A stretch of DNA of 59,284 nucleotides from Streptomyces sp. A012304 (GTDB lineage Bacteria; Actinomycetota; Actinomycetes; Streptomycetales; Streptomycetaceae): positions 119,135 through 178,418 of the forward strand of contig NZ_BQUN01000188.1 in NCBI RefSeq assembly GCF_026008495.1, given 5' to 3'. Each line of letters begins with the position of its first letter. Position 1 is the first letter of the stretch. The translations under genes were made by a program, and so were the position numbers. Under the pieces are notes generated by a model. It saw only the letters and a list, made by a program, of their open reading frames with translations, made no database searches and was not told the origin of the DNA. Below, in pieces: positions 1 through 8,188 of this stretch.

Positions 1-6
1 TGCCGC

Positions 7-675
7 TCAGCCGTCCGCCCTGGCCACGCCGATCGGGCAGGACACGCCCGTGCCCCCGATGCCGCAGTAACCCGCCGGGTTCTTGTCGAGGTACTGCTGG
101 TGGTACGCCTCGGCTGGGTAGAACGCGCGGTCCTGCGCGGGGCGGATCTCCGTGGTGATCGTGCCGTAGCCGGAGCCGGTGAGGACCTTCTGGTAGGCCT
201 CTCGGGAGGACTCGGCGGTGGCGGACTGCTCGGGGGTGTGGGTGTAGATCGCGGAGCGGTACTGGGTGCCCACGTCGTTGCCCTGGCGGAAGCCCTGGGT
301 CGGGTCGTGGGACTCCCAGAAGGTCTTCAGCAGCCGCTCGTAGGAGACGATCGCGGGGTCGAAGACCACGCGGACGACCTCCGTGTGGCCGGTCAGGCCC
401 GAGCAGACCTCCTCGTAGGTGGGGTTCTCGGTGTAGCCGCCCTGGTAGCCGACCAGCGTCGTCCACACGCCCGCCGGGAGCTGCCAGAACTTGCGCTCCG
501 CGCCCCAGAAACAGCCCAGGCCGAAGTCGGCGGTCTCCAGGCCCTCGGGGTAGGGGCCCAGGAGCGGGTTGCCGAGCACGGTGTGGCGGTCGGGGACGGA
601 GAACGCGGGCTCCGGGCGGCCGCGCAGAGCCTGCTCGGGCGTCGGGAGCTGGGGTGTACGGCTGTGCAGGAACAT
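7..675 (-). CDS. msrA: Peptide methionine (S)-sulfoxide reductase MsrA
   Basis: Cytosolic repair enzyme that reduces the S-epimer of methionine sulfoxide, free or in protein, using thioredoxin-type reductant. The 222-residue product has the family hallmark GCFWG, with the catalytic cysteine at Cys55, and conserved downstream blocks (TEVVRVVFDP, FWESHDPTQ, GTQYRSAIY). The C-terminal region DKNPAGYCGIGGTGVSCP carries two cysteines that could act as resolving residues. The length fits the long MsrA type. The ATG at 675 gives the expected N-terminus; a much longer open frame upstream runs antisense-free into the next gene and is not coding. The gene is transcribed leftward and appears to be a single unit. 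Confidence 0.95.
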   Translation of the reverse strand: MFLHSRTPQLPTPEQALRGRPEPAFSVPDRHTVLGNPLLGPYPEGLETADFGLGCFWGAERKFWQLPAGVWTTLVGYQGGYTENPTYEEVCSGLTGHTEVVRVVFDPAIVSYERLLKTFWESHDPTQGFRQGNDVGTQYRSAIYTHTPEQSATAESSREAYQKVLTGSGYGTITTEIRPAQDRAFYPAEAYHQQYLDKNPAGYCGIGGTGVSCPIGVARADG

Positions 676-740
676 GCGGTCTCCAATCGGGGGTCCGGGC
701 ATGTCAACGTGCGGGCGGCACGCCGCATTCCGGCCCCGCG

Positions 741-1859
741 TCAGTGCGGCAGGGTCGCCGGGCTGCCGCCGTTCGCCTCGTAGCCCGCCACCGCCAGCGC
801 GCGGTACACCGCGAACTCCGCCGCCGGGTCGGGCGAGAGCGTCCACGGCAGGGCGCCCACGTGGCCGTCGACGTGTATCAGCTGGTTCATCGCCTCGGCC
901 CAGCGCTCGGCACGGACGAGGAAGAAGACCAGCAGATGGCGCACGTGCGCCAGCATCGGGTCGTCGGGGCGGGCCGAGTGCACCGCGTGCAGCGCGCCGT
1001 GGATCGCCTTCGTCACGGTCTCGCTCTGGTAGAAGCTGCTGACCAGGTTCACCTCGGGGAGGTGCTCGAACACCGCGAACAGGGGCATCGCCGCGAGGAG
1101 GGAGCCCTGCGGCGCCCTCGCCGCCGCGGCCTCCGAGAACGACATCGCCGTCTCCCGCGAGCCGTGCCACTTCTCGCACCAGTAGTGCAGGGCCGCCAGA
1201 TGCGCGCCCATGTGCGCCGGGGCCCGGTCCAGGATCCTCAGCCAGAGCTGCTCGAACTCCGTCTGCGAGTAGTTCAGGCCACGGGCCACCGACAGCTCGA
1301 CGATGTACGGGATCGGGTCACCGGGGGAGAGCAGCGCCGCCTGCCCGCAGGCGTCCTTCGCCTCCTCCATGATGATCCGGAAGTCGTCGGTGCCCGGCGT
1401 CGACGTCCGCCACGCCTGCTGCACCAGGAACTCGGCGTGCACCGCCGCGCCGCCCGCGTCCTTGGGGGCCTCGGTCCGCCACACCCGCAGCCACTGCCCG
1501 CCCGGCGTGTCACCGACCCCGCCCGGCCGCTGCTGGAGCTCCAGCGCCGCCGCGCCGGCGAAGGCCTGCACACGCTGCCAGCGCGACTCGCCCTCGGTCT
1601 CCGTACCGGCCAGCAGCTGCTGGGCCGCCCGGTAGTCCTGGGTGCGCTGCACGACGTCCAGGACGTCCAGCAGGTCCTGGTCGGGGCCGGGCATGCGGAT
1701 GTCCAGCTCCTCCGTGCGCGCGAAGCCGTAGTTCGCCGGGTCCGCGGCGTCCGGATGGCCCGCCGGGACCTGCTCGATCATGCCGCGCCTGCGGCGCAGG
1801 AAGGGCAGCAGCACGAAGCTGAGCATGACCAGCGCGATCAGGACCCAGAGAATCTCCAT
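741..1859 (-). CDS. Membrane-anchored protein of unknown function
   Basis: A 372-residue protein I cannot assign to a named family. Residues 3-21 (ILWVLIALVMLSFVLLPFL) form one N-terminal membrane segment followed by RRRR, which predicts a cytoplasmic bulk. The rest is soluble, alpha-helical and rich in Ala, Trp and His, with no obvious catalytic motif; a helical-repeat (TPR-like) fold is possible. It lies upstream of msrA on the same strand, 65 bp away, and is divergent from metB. The role is unknown. Confidence 0.75.
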   Translation of the reverse strand: MEILWVLIALVMLSFVLLPFLRRRRGMIEQVPAGHPDAADPANYGFARTEELDIRMPGPDQDLLDVLDVVQRTQDYRAAQQLLAGTETEGESRWQRVQAFAGAAALELQQRPGGVGDTPGGQWLRVWRTEAPKDAGGAAVHAEFLVQQAWRTSTPGTDDFRIIMEEAKDACGQAALLSPGDPIPYIVELSVARGLNYSQTEFEQLWLRILDRAPAHMGAHLAALHYWCEKWHGSRETAMSFSEAAAARAPQGSLLAAMPLFAVFEHLPEVNLVSSFYQSETVTKAIHGALHAVHSARPDDPMLAHVRHLLVFFLVRAERWAEAMNQLIHVDGHVGALPWTLSPDPAAEFAVYRALAVAGYEANGGSPATLPH

Positions 1860-2014
1860 GCCTCAAGGGTTCCAGACGCCGCCGACAATTGGCCAACCCC
1901 CTCCGCCGGACCTGTGGAAAACCTCCCGGCACGGCCTCCCCGGCACCGGCGGCCGGGCACCCGGTGCGCCGCCCGTCCCGCACCTCGCGCTCCGGCGCAC
2001 TACGCTCGATGCCC

Positions 2015-3169
2015 ATGAGCGACAGGCACATCAGTCAGCACTTCGAGACCCTCGCGATCCACGCGGGCAACACCGCCGATCCCCTCACCGGCGCGGTCGT
2101 CCCGCCGATCTACCAGGTCTCGACCTACAAGCAGGACGGCGTCGGCGGCCTGCGCGGCGGCTACGAGTACAGCCGCAGCGCCAACCCGACCAGGACCGCC
2201 CTCGAGGAGAACCTGGCCGCCCTCGAGGGCGGCGTACGGGGTCTCGCGTTCGCTTCCGGACTGGCGGCCGAGGACTGCCTGTTGCGTACGCTGCTCAGCC
2301 CGGGCGACCACGTGGTCATCCCGAACGACGCGTACGGCGGCACGTTCCGGCTGTTCGCGAAGGTCGTCTCGCGGTGGGGCGTGGAGTGGTCGGTGGCCGA
2401 CACCGGCGACCCGGCCGCCGTGCGGGCCGCGATCACCCCGAAGACGAAGGTGGTGTGGGTGGAGACCCCCTCCAACCCGCTCCTCGGCATCACCGACATC
2501 GCCGCCGTGGCCCAGGTCGCCGGGGACGCCGGCGCCCGGCTCGTCGTCGACAACACCTTCGCCACCCCCTACCTCCAGCAGCCGCTGTCGCTGGGCGCGG
2601 ACATCGTCGTGCACTCGCTGACCAAGTACATGGGCGGTCACTCGGACGTCGTCGGCGGCGCGCTGATCGTGAGCGACCGGGACCTGGGCGAGGAACTGGC
2701 GTACCACCAGAACGCGATGGGCGCGGTCGCCGGGCCCTTCGACTCGTGGCTGGTGCTGCGCGGCACGAAGACGCTGTCGGTGCGCATGGACCGGCACAGC
2801 GAGAACGCCACGAAGATCGCCGACATGCTGACCCGGCACGGGCGCGTGACCCGCGTGCTGTACCCGGGCCTGCCCGACCACCCCGGTCACGAGGTCGCCG
2901 CCAAGCAGATGCGCGCCTTCGGCGGCATGGTGTCGTTCCAGGTGGAGGGCGGCGAGGAGGCGGCCGTCGAGGTCTGCAACCGGGCCGAGGTGTTCACCCT
3001 CGGGGAGTCCCTGGGCGGTGTCGAGTCCCTGATCGAGCACCCGGGGCGCATGACGCACGCGTCCGCGGCCGGCTCGGCCCTGGAGGTGCCGGGCGACCTG
3101 GTGCGGCTCTCCGTCGGCATCGAGAACGTCGACGACCTCCTGGAGGACCTCCAGCAGGCCCTCGGCTAG
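2015..3169 (+). CDS. metB: Cystathionine gamma-synthase
   Basis: PLP enzyme of the Cys/Met-metabolism family that condenses an activated homoserine ester with cysteine to give cystathionine in methionine or transsulfuration metabolism. The 384-residue protein has the N-terminal block ETLAIHAGN, the tyrosine/arginine block YEYSRSANPTR, the cofactor block VVDNTFATPY, and the Schiff-base lysine in HSLTKYMGGHSD (Lys204). Two in-frame ATGs lie at 2009 and 2015. A -10-like TACGCT at 2001-2006 would place the transcript start near 2013-2015, so I choose 2015 and suspect a leaderless mRNA. Cystathionine gamma-lyase is a close alternative from sequence alone. In M. tuberculosis the same gene precedes greA. 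Confidence 0.88.
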   Translation: MSDRHISQHFETLAIHAGNTADPLTGAVVPPIYQVSTYKQDGVGGLRGGYEYSRSANPTRTALEENLAALEGGVRGLAFASGLAAEDCLLRTLLSPGDHVVIPNDAYGGTFRLFAKVVSRWGVEWSVADTGDPAAVRAAITPKTKVVWVETPSNPLLGITDIAAVAQVAGDAGARLVVDNTFATPYLQQPLSLGADIVVHSLTKYMGGHSDVVGGALIVSDRDLGEELAYHQNAMGAVAGPFDSWLVLRGTKTLSVRMDRHSENATKIADMLTRHGRVTRVLYPGLPDHPGHEVAAKQMRAFGGMVSFQVEGGEEAAVEVCNRAEVFTLGESLGGVESLIEHPGRMTHASAAGSALEVPGDLVRLSVGIENVDDLLEDLQQALG

Positions 3170-3170
3170 T

Positions 3171-3419
3171 TCACCAGCCGGTCAGGGGTGGGGTCGTCCG
3201 TGACGGCGGCTCCGCCCACGGCTCGACGGCGATCGCCCAGACGGTGAACGCCAGGGCCGCCGCGCAGAGCAGCAGCCACAGCAGGCGTCGGGCGAGCGTC
3301 CGCAGGCGCAGTATGCGGTTGCCCGCGCGGACGACGTCCGCGTGCAGCTCCGCCGGCACGCGCGGCGCCGTGCTCTCCATGATCTGCCGTGCCGCGGCTT
3401 CCCGCGCGGGCCGGTTCAC
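3171..3419 (-). CDS. Small single-pass membrane protein
   Basis: An 82-residue protein with a basic N-terminal half, one membrane segment near residues 44-66 (LARRLLWLLLCAAALAFTVWAI) and a short proline-rich tail. I do not recognise a family. The listed GTG start overlaps the stop of the mini-ORF upstream as GTGA; an internal ATG at 3380 (MESTAPRVPAEL) is an equally good start. The gene follows a sigma-factor-like gene on the same strand, so a regulatory partner such as a small anti-sigma protein is possible, but nothing in the sequence proves it. Confidence 0.6.
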   Translation of the reverse strand: MNRPAREAAARQIMESTAPRVPAELHADVVRAGNRILRLRTLARRLLWLLLCAAALAFTVWAIAVEPWAEPPSRTTPPLTGW

Positions 3420-3496
3420 CGGACCCTCCCCCCGCCGCCCGACCGTCGGCCCGCCTGCCGCACGCCCCTCGCGGTGCCGGGTCCCGCTCCGCTCAT
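3416..3496 (-). CDS. Possible 26-residue coupling ORF
   Basis: A very short, Gly/Arg-rich open frame. Its ATG overlaps the stop codon of the sigma-like gene (ATGA at 3493-3496) and its stop overlaps the GTG of the small membrane protein (GTGA at 3416-3419). It may only couple translation of its neighbours, or it may be the true N-terminus of the membrane protein with a frame change. No family resemblance is visible. Confidence 0.3.
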   Translation of the reverse strand: MSGAGPGTARGVRQAGRRSGGGGRVR

Positions 3497-3993
3497 GACG
3501 CGGCCGCCTTCGCGCCCATGGCCGCCGCCGTCCGCTTCCGCGGCGGATGCAGCAGCGTCGACGTCGCGCGGTCGCAGACGGTGTGGACGCGCTCGGTGGG
3601 CAGGCCCAGCAGGGCCGCCACCTGTTCCTCCGCGACGCCTTCGTAGAGCCTGAGCACCAGGATCAGGCGTTCCTGCGGTGTCAGCCCGGCCAGGGGGCCG
3701 ATGGCGCGGGGGCGGATGCGGCCGAGGGCGCCGTGGTGCCACAGGCCGTGGGCGAAGCGGGTGGCGAGGTACCGGCGGGTGCGGTCGTAGGGGTCCTCGC
3801 CGCGCAGCCGGTCCCAGCACGCGTACGTGTGCGCGAGGGCCAGTGTCAGCAGCCGTCGCGCGCGCGGGTTGTCGTCGGGCGCCTCCGCCGTGAGCAGGGT
3901 GGCGGCGTGCAGCAGCCGCCCGCCCGCGCCGGCGACGAACGCCTCGAACTCCCGGGCCCGGCGGGCACTCCGGTCCGCATGCCTTGTCCGCAC
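3493..3993 (-). CDS. Sigma-70/ECF-like protein with degenerate region 2
   Basis: A 166-residue protein resembling SigE-type extracytoplasmic sigma factors. The C-terminal part (about 105-150, LTPQERLILVLRLYEGVAEEQ then LLGLPTERVHTVCDRA) reads as a region-4 helix-turn-helix. The N-terminal part keeps the FEAFVAGAGGRLLHAATLL start and YACWDRL, but the usual core-binding region 2 signature (AEDLVQxxxxxxY) is replaced by a divergent stretch. It may be a real sigma factor with a drifted region 2 or a DNA-binding relic. It precedes a small membrane protein gene, a common arrangement for sigma/anti-sigma pairs. Confidence 0.65.
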   Translation of the reverse strand: MRTRHADRSARRAREFEAFVAGAGGRLLHAATLLTAEAPDDNPRARRLLTLALAHTYACWDRLRGEDPYDRTRRYLATRFAHGLWHHGALGRIRPRAIGPLAGLTPQERLILVLRLYEGVAEEQVAALLGLPTERVHTVCDRATSTLLHPPRKRTAAAMGAKAAAS

Positions 3994-4128
3994 CGCGCCT
4001 CCCGCCTGCCGGCGTCCCCCTGGAAACGGGTCCCGGCGGCGTACGGGGACCCGGTCTCATATGAGGCCAGCGGCGGGCCGTCGGTCAAGAGCCGCGCACG
4101 CGCGGGATGCGCGGCTCGCGCGCCGGCG

Positions 4129-4653
4129 TCAGGAAGCGGGCGTGGGCTCCGCGCCCGGCAGGCCGTGCGCGGCCATCCGGGCGGACAGGGCACTGTTGAA
4201 GCGCGTGAGGAGCGTGCAGAACGCCTCGCGCTCCTCCGGCGCCCAGTCGTTCGTCAGCTCGGCCATCAACTGACGGCGGGAGGAGCGCACTTCCTCCAGC
4301 CGGGACATCCCGCGCGGGGAGAGCTGGAGCACCACGGCACGCCCGTCCTCGGGGTGCGAGGTGCGCTTGACCAGGCCCGTGTCCACGAGCGGAGCCACCT
4401 GCCGGGTGACGGTCGACGAGTCGATGCCCATGCTCGCGGCGAGCGCCTTGACGCCCATCGGCCCCTCCTTGTCGAGGCGGCTGAGCAGCAAGTACGCGGC
4501 GCGGTCCATGGAGTTGCGCACCTGCCCGACCCCGCCGAGCCGGGTCTGTTCCGCACGGCGCGCGAACACCGCGACCTCGTGCTGCAGCGTGTCGAGGAGA
4601 CCGGTGTCACCGACGGTCGTCATGTCCATCGACATTTCAGGTGTTGTGGGCAT
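4129..4653 (-). CDS. MarR-family transcriptional regulator
   Basis: A 174-residue winged-helix regulator. The DNA-binding part spans about residues 60-120: LLLSRLDKEGPMGVKALAASM, the recognition helix SSTVTRQVAPLVDTGLV, then the wing HPEDGRAVVLQLSPRG, which holds the family's DxR signature. Flanking helices would form the dimer. Starts at 4653, 4635, 4629 and 4623 are all in frame and none has a convincing ribosome binding site; the longest is given. It is divergent from ilvA, and a perfect 10-bp palindrome lies just upstream of its start, consistent with autoregulation. The ligand is unknown. Confidence 0.85.
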   Translation of the reverse strand: MPTTPEMSMDMTTVGDTGLLDTLQHEVAVFARRAEQTRLGGVGQVRNSMDRAAYLLLSRLDKEGPMGVKALAASMGIDSSTVTRQVAPLVDTGLVKRTSHPEDGRAVVLQLSPRGMSRLEEVRSSRRQLMAELTNDWAPEEREAFCTLLTRFNSALSARMAAHGLPGAEPTPAS

Positions 4654-4666
4654 GGCCGGGGGCTCA

Positions 4667-4676
4667 CTTCATGAAG
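4667..4676. promoter_or_regulatory. Palindrome CTTCATGAAG, candidate MarR operator
   Basis: A perfect 10-bp palindrome 14 bp upstream of the first possible marR start, inside the divergent marR/ilvA promoter region. Its position suits an autorepressor operator. Assignment to this regulator is inference. Confidence 0.35.
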
Positions 4677-4798
4677 GGGGTGCTGGGTTGGGGGACAGGG
4701 TACGCGGCCGGAAGGCGGGTCGTACCGGCGCTGCGCAAACCCGTCCCGCTGGTTGGTCACAGCGGTCGTTCCCGCCTGTGAACTGCGATGCTGGTGTC

Positions 4799-6028
4799 AT
4801 GAGCTACGGCACGGCTGACTCCTTGCGGCCCGTCACCCTCGACGACGTGCGCGGCGCGCAGAAGATGCTCTCGGGCGTGGCGCGGGTGACCGCGATGGAG
4901 GGCAGCAGGCATCTGTCCCAGCTCGTGGGCGCGCCGGTGCACCTCAAGTGCGAGAACCTCCAGCGGACGGGTTCGTTCAAGCTGCGCGGCGCCTACGTCC
5001 GTATCGCGGGGCTGCTGCCGGAGGAGCGGGCCGCCGGGGTCGTCGCCGCGAGCGCCGGCAACCACGCGCAGGGGGTCGCGCTGGCGTCGTCGCTGCTGGG
5101 GGTGCGTTCGACGGTGTTCATGCCGAAGGGCGCGCCACTGCCGAAGATCAGCGCGACCCGGGAGTACGGCGCCGAGGTGCGGCTGTACGGCCAGGTGGTG
5201 GACGAGACGCTGGCGGCGGCGCAGGAGTACGCGGCCGAGACGGGCGCGGTGTTCATCCATCCCTTCGACCACCCGGACGTCATCGCCGGGCAGGGCACGG
5301 TCGGGCTGGAGATCCTGGAGCAGTGCCCGGAGGTGGGCACGATCGTCGTCGGCATCGGCGGCGGGGGGCTCGCGGCGGGTATCGCGGTGGCGGTGAAGGC
5401 GCTGCGGCCGGACGTGCGGATCGTGGGCGTGCAGGCGGAGGGGGCGGCGGCGTACCCGCCGTCGCTGGCGGCGGGGCGTCCGGTGTCGTTGCGCCACCCG
5501 GCGACGATGGCCGACGGCATCAAGGTCGGCCGGCCGGGCGATGTGCCGTTCGGGATCGTCGGCGAGCTGGTGGACGAGGTGCGCACGGTGTCGGAGGACG
5601 CGCTGTCCGCCGCGCTGCTGCTGTGCCTGGAGCGGGCGAAGCTGGTCGTGGAGCCGGCCGGGGCGAGTCCGGTCGCGGCGCTGCTGAGCGAGCCGGGCGC
5701 CTACGAGGGGCCGGTGGTCGCGGTGCTGTCCGGGGGCAACGTCGACCCGGTACTGATGGAGCGCGTGTTGCGGCACGGTATGGCCGCGCAGGGCCGCTAC
5801 CTGGCCGTACGTCTGCGGCTGACCGACCGGCCGGGGGCGCTCGCGACGCTTCTCGGGGTGTTGTCAGTGGTGGACGCTAACGTCCTCGATGTGAGCCACG
5901 TCCGGACCGACCCTCGGCTCGGGCTCACGGAGGCGGAGGTCGAGCTGCACCTGGAGACGAAGGGCCCGGCGCACTGCGTCGAGGTCGGCCAGGCCCTGCG
6001 CGACGCGGGGTACACCGTCATCGACTGA
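4799..6028 (+). CDS. ilvA: Threonine dehydratase with C-terminal ACT domain
   Basis: Fold-II PLP enzyme that deaminates L-threonine to 2-oxobutyrate (L-serine to pyruvate). The 409-residue product has the PLP lysine in GSFKLRGA (Lys61), the block ASAGNHAQGVA, and the phosphate-binding glycine loop GIGGGGLAAG. Residues from about 335 on (YLAVRLRLTDRPGALATLL) form one ACT domain, which suggests allosteric control by an amino acid. The ATG at 4799 removes a spurious upstream extension and begins at the usual N-terminus. A single ACT domain of about 75 residues resembles the shorter threonine ammonia-lyase class more than classical two-domain IlvA, so a catabolic role is possible. Confidence 0.92.
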   Translation: MSYGTADSLRPVTLDDVRGAQKMLSGVARVTAMEGSRHLSQLVGAPVHLKCENLQRTGSFKLRGAYVRIAGLLPEERAAGVVAASAGNHAQGVALASSLLGVRSTVFMPKGAPLPKISATREYGAEVRLYGQVVDETLAAAQEYAAETGAVFIHPFDHPDVIAGQGTVGLEILEQCPEVGTIVVGIGGGGLAAGIAVAVKALRPDVRIVGVQAEGAAAYPPSLAAGRPVSLRHPATMADGIKVGRPGDVPFGIVGELVDEVRTVSEDALSAALLLCLERAKLVVEPAGASPVAALLSEPGAYEGPVVAVLSGGNVDPVLMERVLRHGMAAQGRYLAVRLRLTDRPGALATLLGVLSVVDANVLDVSHVRTDPRLGLTEAEVELHLETKGPAHCVEVGQALRDAGYTVID

Positions 6029-6076
6029 GGTCAGGGGCCTCTTTCCGGGATTGCGTCACTCGTTCGAGCAACTCCG

Positions 6077-6114
6077 TTGTGAGACGCGATACATCGCGTT
6101 ATGGTGTGTCTCAC
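6077..6114 (+). promoter_or_regulatory. Promoter with nested palindromes upstream of the ABC exporter
   Basis: A -35-like TTGTGA at 6077-6082 and a -10-like TATGGT at 6100-6105 are 17 bp apart. The spacer holds a perfect inverted repeat ACGCGAT-AC-ATCGCGT (6084-6099). An outer pair GTGAGAC (6079-6085) and GTCTCAC (6108-6114) encloses it. A repressor bound to the spacer would block the promoter, the usual arrangement for TetR or PadR control of DrrAB-type exporters. No such regulator gene is adjacent. Confidence 0.55.
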
Positions 6115-6180
6115 GCCCCCCGTCCCGTCCGCCGCGACGGGGCGTGTCTCACGTGCCCCCCCGTTCCGTCCCCCGCGACG
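6106..6180. repeat. Imperfect direct repeat, two copies of about 35-37 bp
   Basis: Copy 1 (6106-6140) and copy 2 (6144-6180) both begin GTGTCTCACG, continue with a C-run and a GTCCCGTCC/GTTCCGTCC core, and end CCGCGACG. They lie in the 5' leader of the exporter operon, between the promoter and the start codon at 6270. Their function is unknown. Confidence 0.6.
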
Positions 6181-6269
6181 CCTGCCGCGTCACACGTCGG
6201 GCGGTACGAAAGGCGCGAACCTGGGCTTTTCCGAACCATTCCCGAATCCCCAACGACGTGGAGACCTAT

Positions 6270-7259
6270 ATGCCAGGCGCCATCTACGCCGAAGGCCTGG
6301 TCAAGACCTTCGGCGACGTCAAGGCTCTGGACGGCGTCGACCTCGACGTCCCCGAAGGCACCGTCCTCGGCCTGCTCGGGCCCAACGGCGCGGGCAAGAC
6401 CACCACGGTCCGCTGTCTGACCACCCTGCTGCGCCCCGACCGCGGCCGGGCCGTCGTCGCCGGCGTCGACGTGTTGAAGCATCCCAACGAGGTGCGGCGC
6501 TCGATCGGACTGTCCGGCCAGTTCGCCGCGGTCGACGAGTACCTGACCGGCCGGGAGAACCTCCAGATGGTCGGGCAGCTCTACCAGATGCGGGCCGGCG
6601 CGGCGAAGGCCCGGGCCGCGGAGCTGCTGGAGCAGTTCGACCTCACGGACGCCGCCGACCGCACGACGAAGACCTACTCCGGGGGCATGCGCCGCCGCCT
6701 CGACCTGGCCGCCGCGCTGGTGGTCTCGCCGCCCGTGATGTTCATGGACGAGCCGACCACCGGCCTCGACCCGCGCAACCGCCAACTGCTGTGGGACGTG
6801 ATCAAGCGGCTGGTCTCCGGCGGTACGACCCTGCTGCTGACCACGCAATACCTGGAAGAGGCCGACCACCTCGCGCACGACATCGCGGTCGTCGACCACG
6901 GCCGGGTCATCGCCCGCGGCACCTCCGACCAGCTCAAGGCCCGTACCGGCGGCGAGCGCGTCGAGGTCGTGGTGCACGAACGCGAGCACATACCCACCGC
7001 CGCCGAGGTGCTGGCCGGCTTCGGCAAGGGCGAGACCACCGTCGAGGAGCACACCCGCAAGCTCACCGTGCCCGTCACCGGTGGCGCGAAGCTCCTCGCG
7101 GAGGTCATCCGCGAGCTGGACGCCCGGGGCATCGAGATGGACGACGTCGGACTGCGCCGACCCACCCTCGACGACGTCTTCCTCTCCCTTACGGGACACA
7201 TGGCCGAGGTGAAGGAAGACGACCAGAGCCCGGACGACAAGAAGGGGACCGTGAAATGA
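6270..7259 (+). CDS. DrrA-type ABC exporter ATP-binding protein
   Basis: Cytoplasmic nucleotide-binding subunit of an ABC-2 exporter, like the daunorubicin resistance protein DrrA. The 329-residue protein has Walker A GPNGAGKTT (Lys43), the signature SGGMRRRLDLA, Walker B VMFMDEPTTGLDP, and the H-loop region after TTQYLEEADHL. The C-terminal 90 residues form the DrrA-type extension (DUF4162-like). The ATG at 6270 is preceded by GGAG seven bases away, so I reject starts further upstream. It overlaps the permease gene by ATGA, so the two are translationally coupled. The substrate cannot be read from the sequence. Confidence 0.92.
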   Translation: MPGAIYAEGLVKTFGDVKALDGVDLDVPEGTVLGLLGPNGAGKTTTVRCLTTLLRPDRGRAVVAGVDVLKHPNEVRRSIGLSGQFAAVDEYLTGRENLQMVGQLYQMRAGAAKARAAELLEQFDLTDAADRTTKTYSGGMRRRLDLAAALVVSPPVMFMDEPTTGLDPRNRQLLWDVIKRLVSGGTTLLLTTQYLEEADHLAHDIAVVDHGRVIARGTSDQLKARTGGERVEVVVHEREHIPTAAEVLAGFGKGETTVEEHTRKLTVPVTGGAKLLAEVIRELDARGIEMDDVGLRRPTLDDVFLSLTGHMAEVKEDDQSPDDKKGTVK

Positions 7260-8113
7260 GCGCCGCCACCGACACCGTCCGGGGAGCCGCCCCCGGCCAC
7301 CCGCTCGGGCAGTCCGTCCGCGACTCGCTGGTCGTTGCAAAACGCAACCTGATCAGAATGTCCAGGATCCCCGAAATGGTGATCTTCGGACTGATACAGC
7401 CCATCATGTTCGTGGTGCTGTTCACCTATGTCTTCGGCGGGTCGATGCAGATCGGCGGCAGCACCAGCGCCACCGACTACAAGAACTTCCTCATGGCGGG
7501 GATCTTCGCCCAGACCGTCACCTTCGCCACCGCCGGCGCCGGCGCGGGCATCGCCGACGACATGCACAAGGGCCTCATCGACCGCTTCCGCTCGCTGCCC
7601 ATGGCCCGCGGCGCGGTGCTCACCGGCCGCACCCTCGCCGACCTCGTGCAGACGGCGCTCACCCTGCTGGTCCTCGCCGTCGTCGCCGTCCTGGTCGGCT
7701 GGCGCGTCGGCTCCGACGGCAACACCGACGCCGGCCGCGTCCTGGCCGCCTTCGGCCTGCTGCTCCTGCTCGGCTACGCCTTCACCTGGATCGGCGCCCT
7801 CATAGGCCTGTCCGTGCGGACCCCCGAGGCGGCCACCTCCGGCGGGCTGATCTGGCTCTTCCCGGTGACGTTCATCTCCAACGCGTTCGTGGACACCAGC
7901 AACATGACGCCCTGGCTGCGCCACATCGCCGAGTGGAACCCCTTCAGCGCCACCGTCCAGGCCTGCCGTGTGCTGTTCGCCAACCCCGGACAGTCGACGT
8001 CCGACGCCTGGCCCATGCAGCACCCGGTCTGGGCCTCGCTGATCTACTCGGTGCTGATCGTGCTGATATTCCGCACGCTGGCGGTGCGCAAGTACCGCTC
8101 GGCGACGGCCTGA
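7256..8113 (+). CDS. DrrB-type ABC exporter permease
   Basis: Integral membrane partner of the preceding ATPase, 285 residues, ABC-2 type. After a cytoplasmic N-terminus with VVAKRNLIRMSRIPEM there are about six membrane segments, including IFGLIQPIMFVVLFTYVFGG, a long LVLAVVAVLVGW segment, LLLLLGYAFTWIGALIGLSV and the C-terminal LIYSVLIVLIFRTLAV. The conserved block KGLIDRFRSLPMARGAVLTGR follows the second segment, as in DrrB proteins. It ends 27 bp before a strong bidirectional terminator shared with greA. Confidence 0.92.
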   Translation: MSAATDTVRGAAPGHPLGQSVRDSLVVAKRNLIRMSRIPEMVIFGLIQPIMFVVLFTYVFGGSMQIGGSTSATDYKNFLMAGIFAQTVTFATAGAGAGIADDMHKGLIDRFRSLPMARGAVLTGRTLADLVQTALTLLVLAVVAVLVGWRVGSDGNTDAGRVLAAFGLLLLLGYAFTWIGALIGLSVRTPEAATSGGLIWLFPVTFISNAFVDTSNMTPWLRHIAEWNPFSATVQACRVLFANPGQSTSDAWPMQHPVWASLIYSVLIVLIFRTLAVRKYRSATA

Positions 8114-8139
8114 GCCCAGGCGCGCGGACCGCATGACGA

Positions 8140-8169
8140 GACCCCCGGCGCCGCGGGGCACCGGGGGTC
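8140..8169. terminator. Bidirectional hairpin between exporter operon and greA
   Basis: Perfect 9-bp stem GACCCCCGG (8140-8148) and CCGGGGGTC (8161-8169) with a 12-base loop, between two converging genes. There is no clear T-run, as is common for Streptomyces terminators. Confidence 0.75.
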
Positions 8170-8188
8170 CGTCCGAAGGTCTGGTCCG

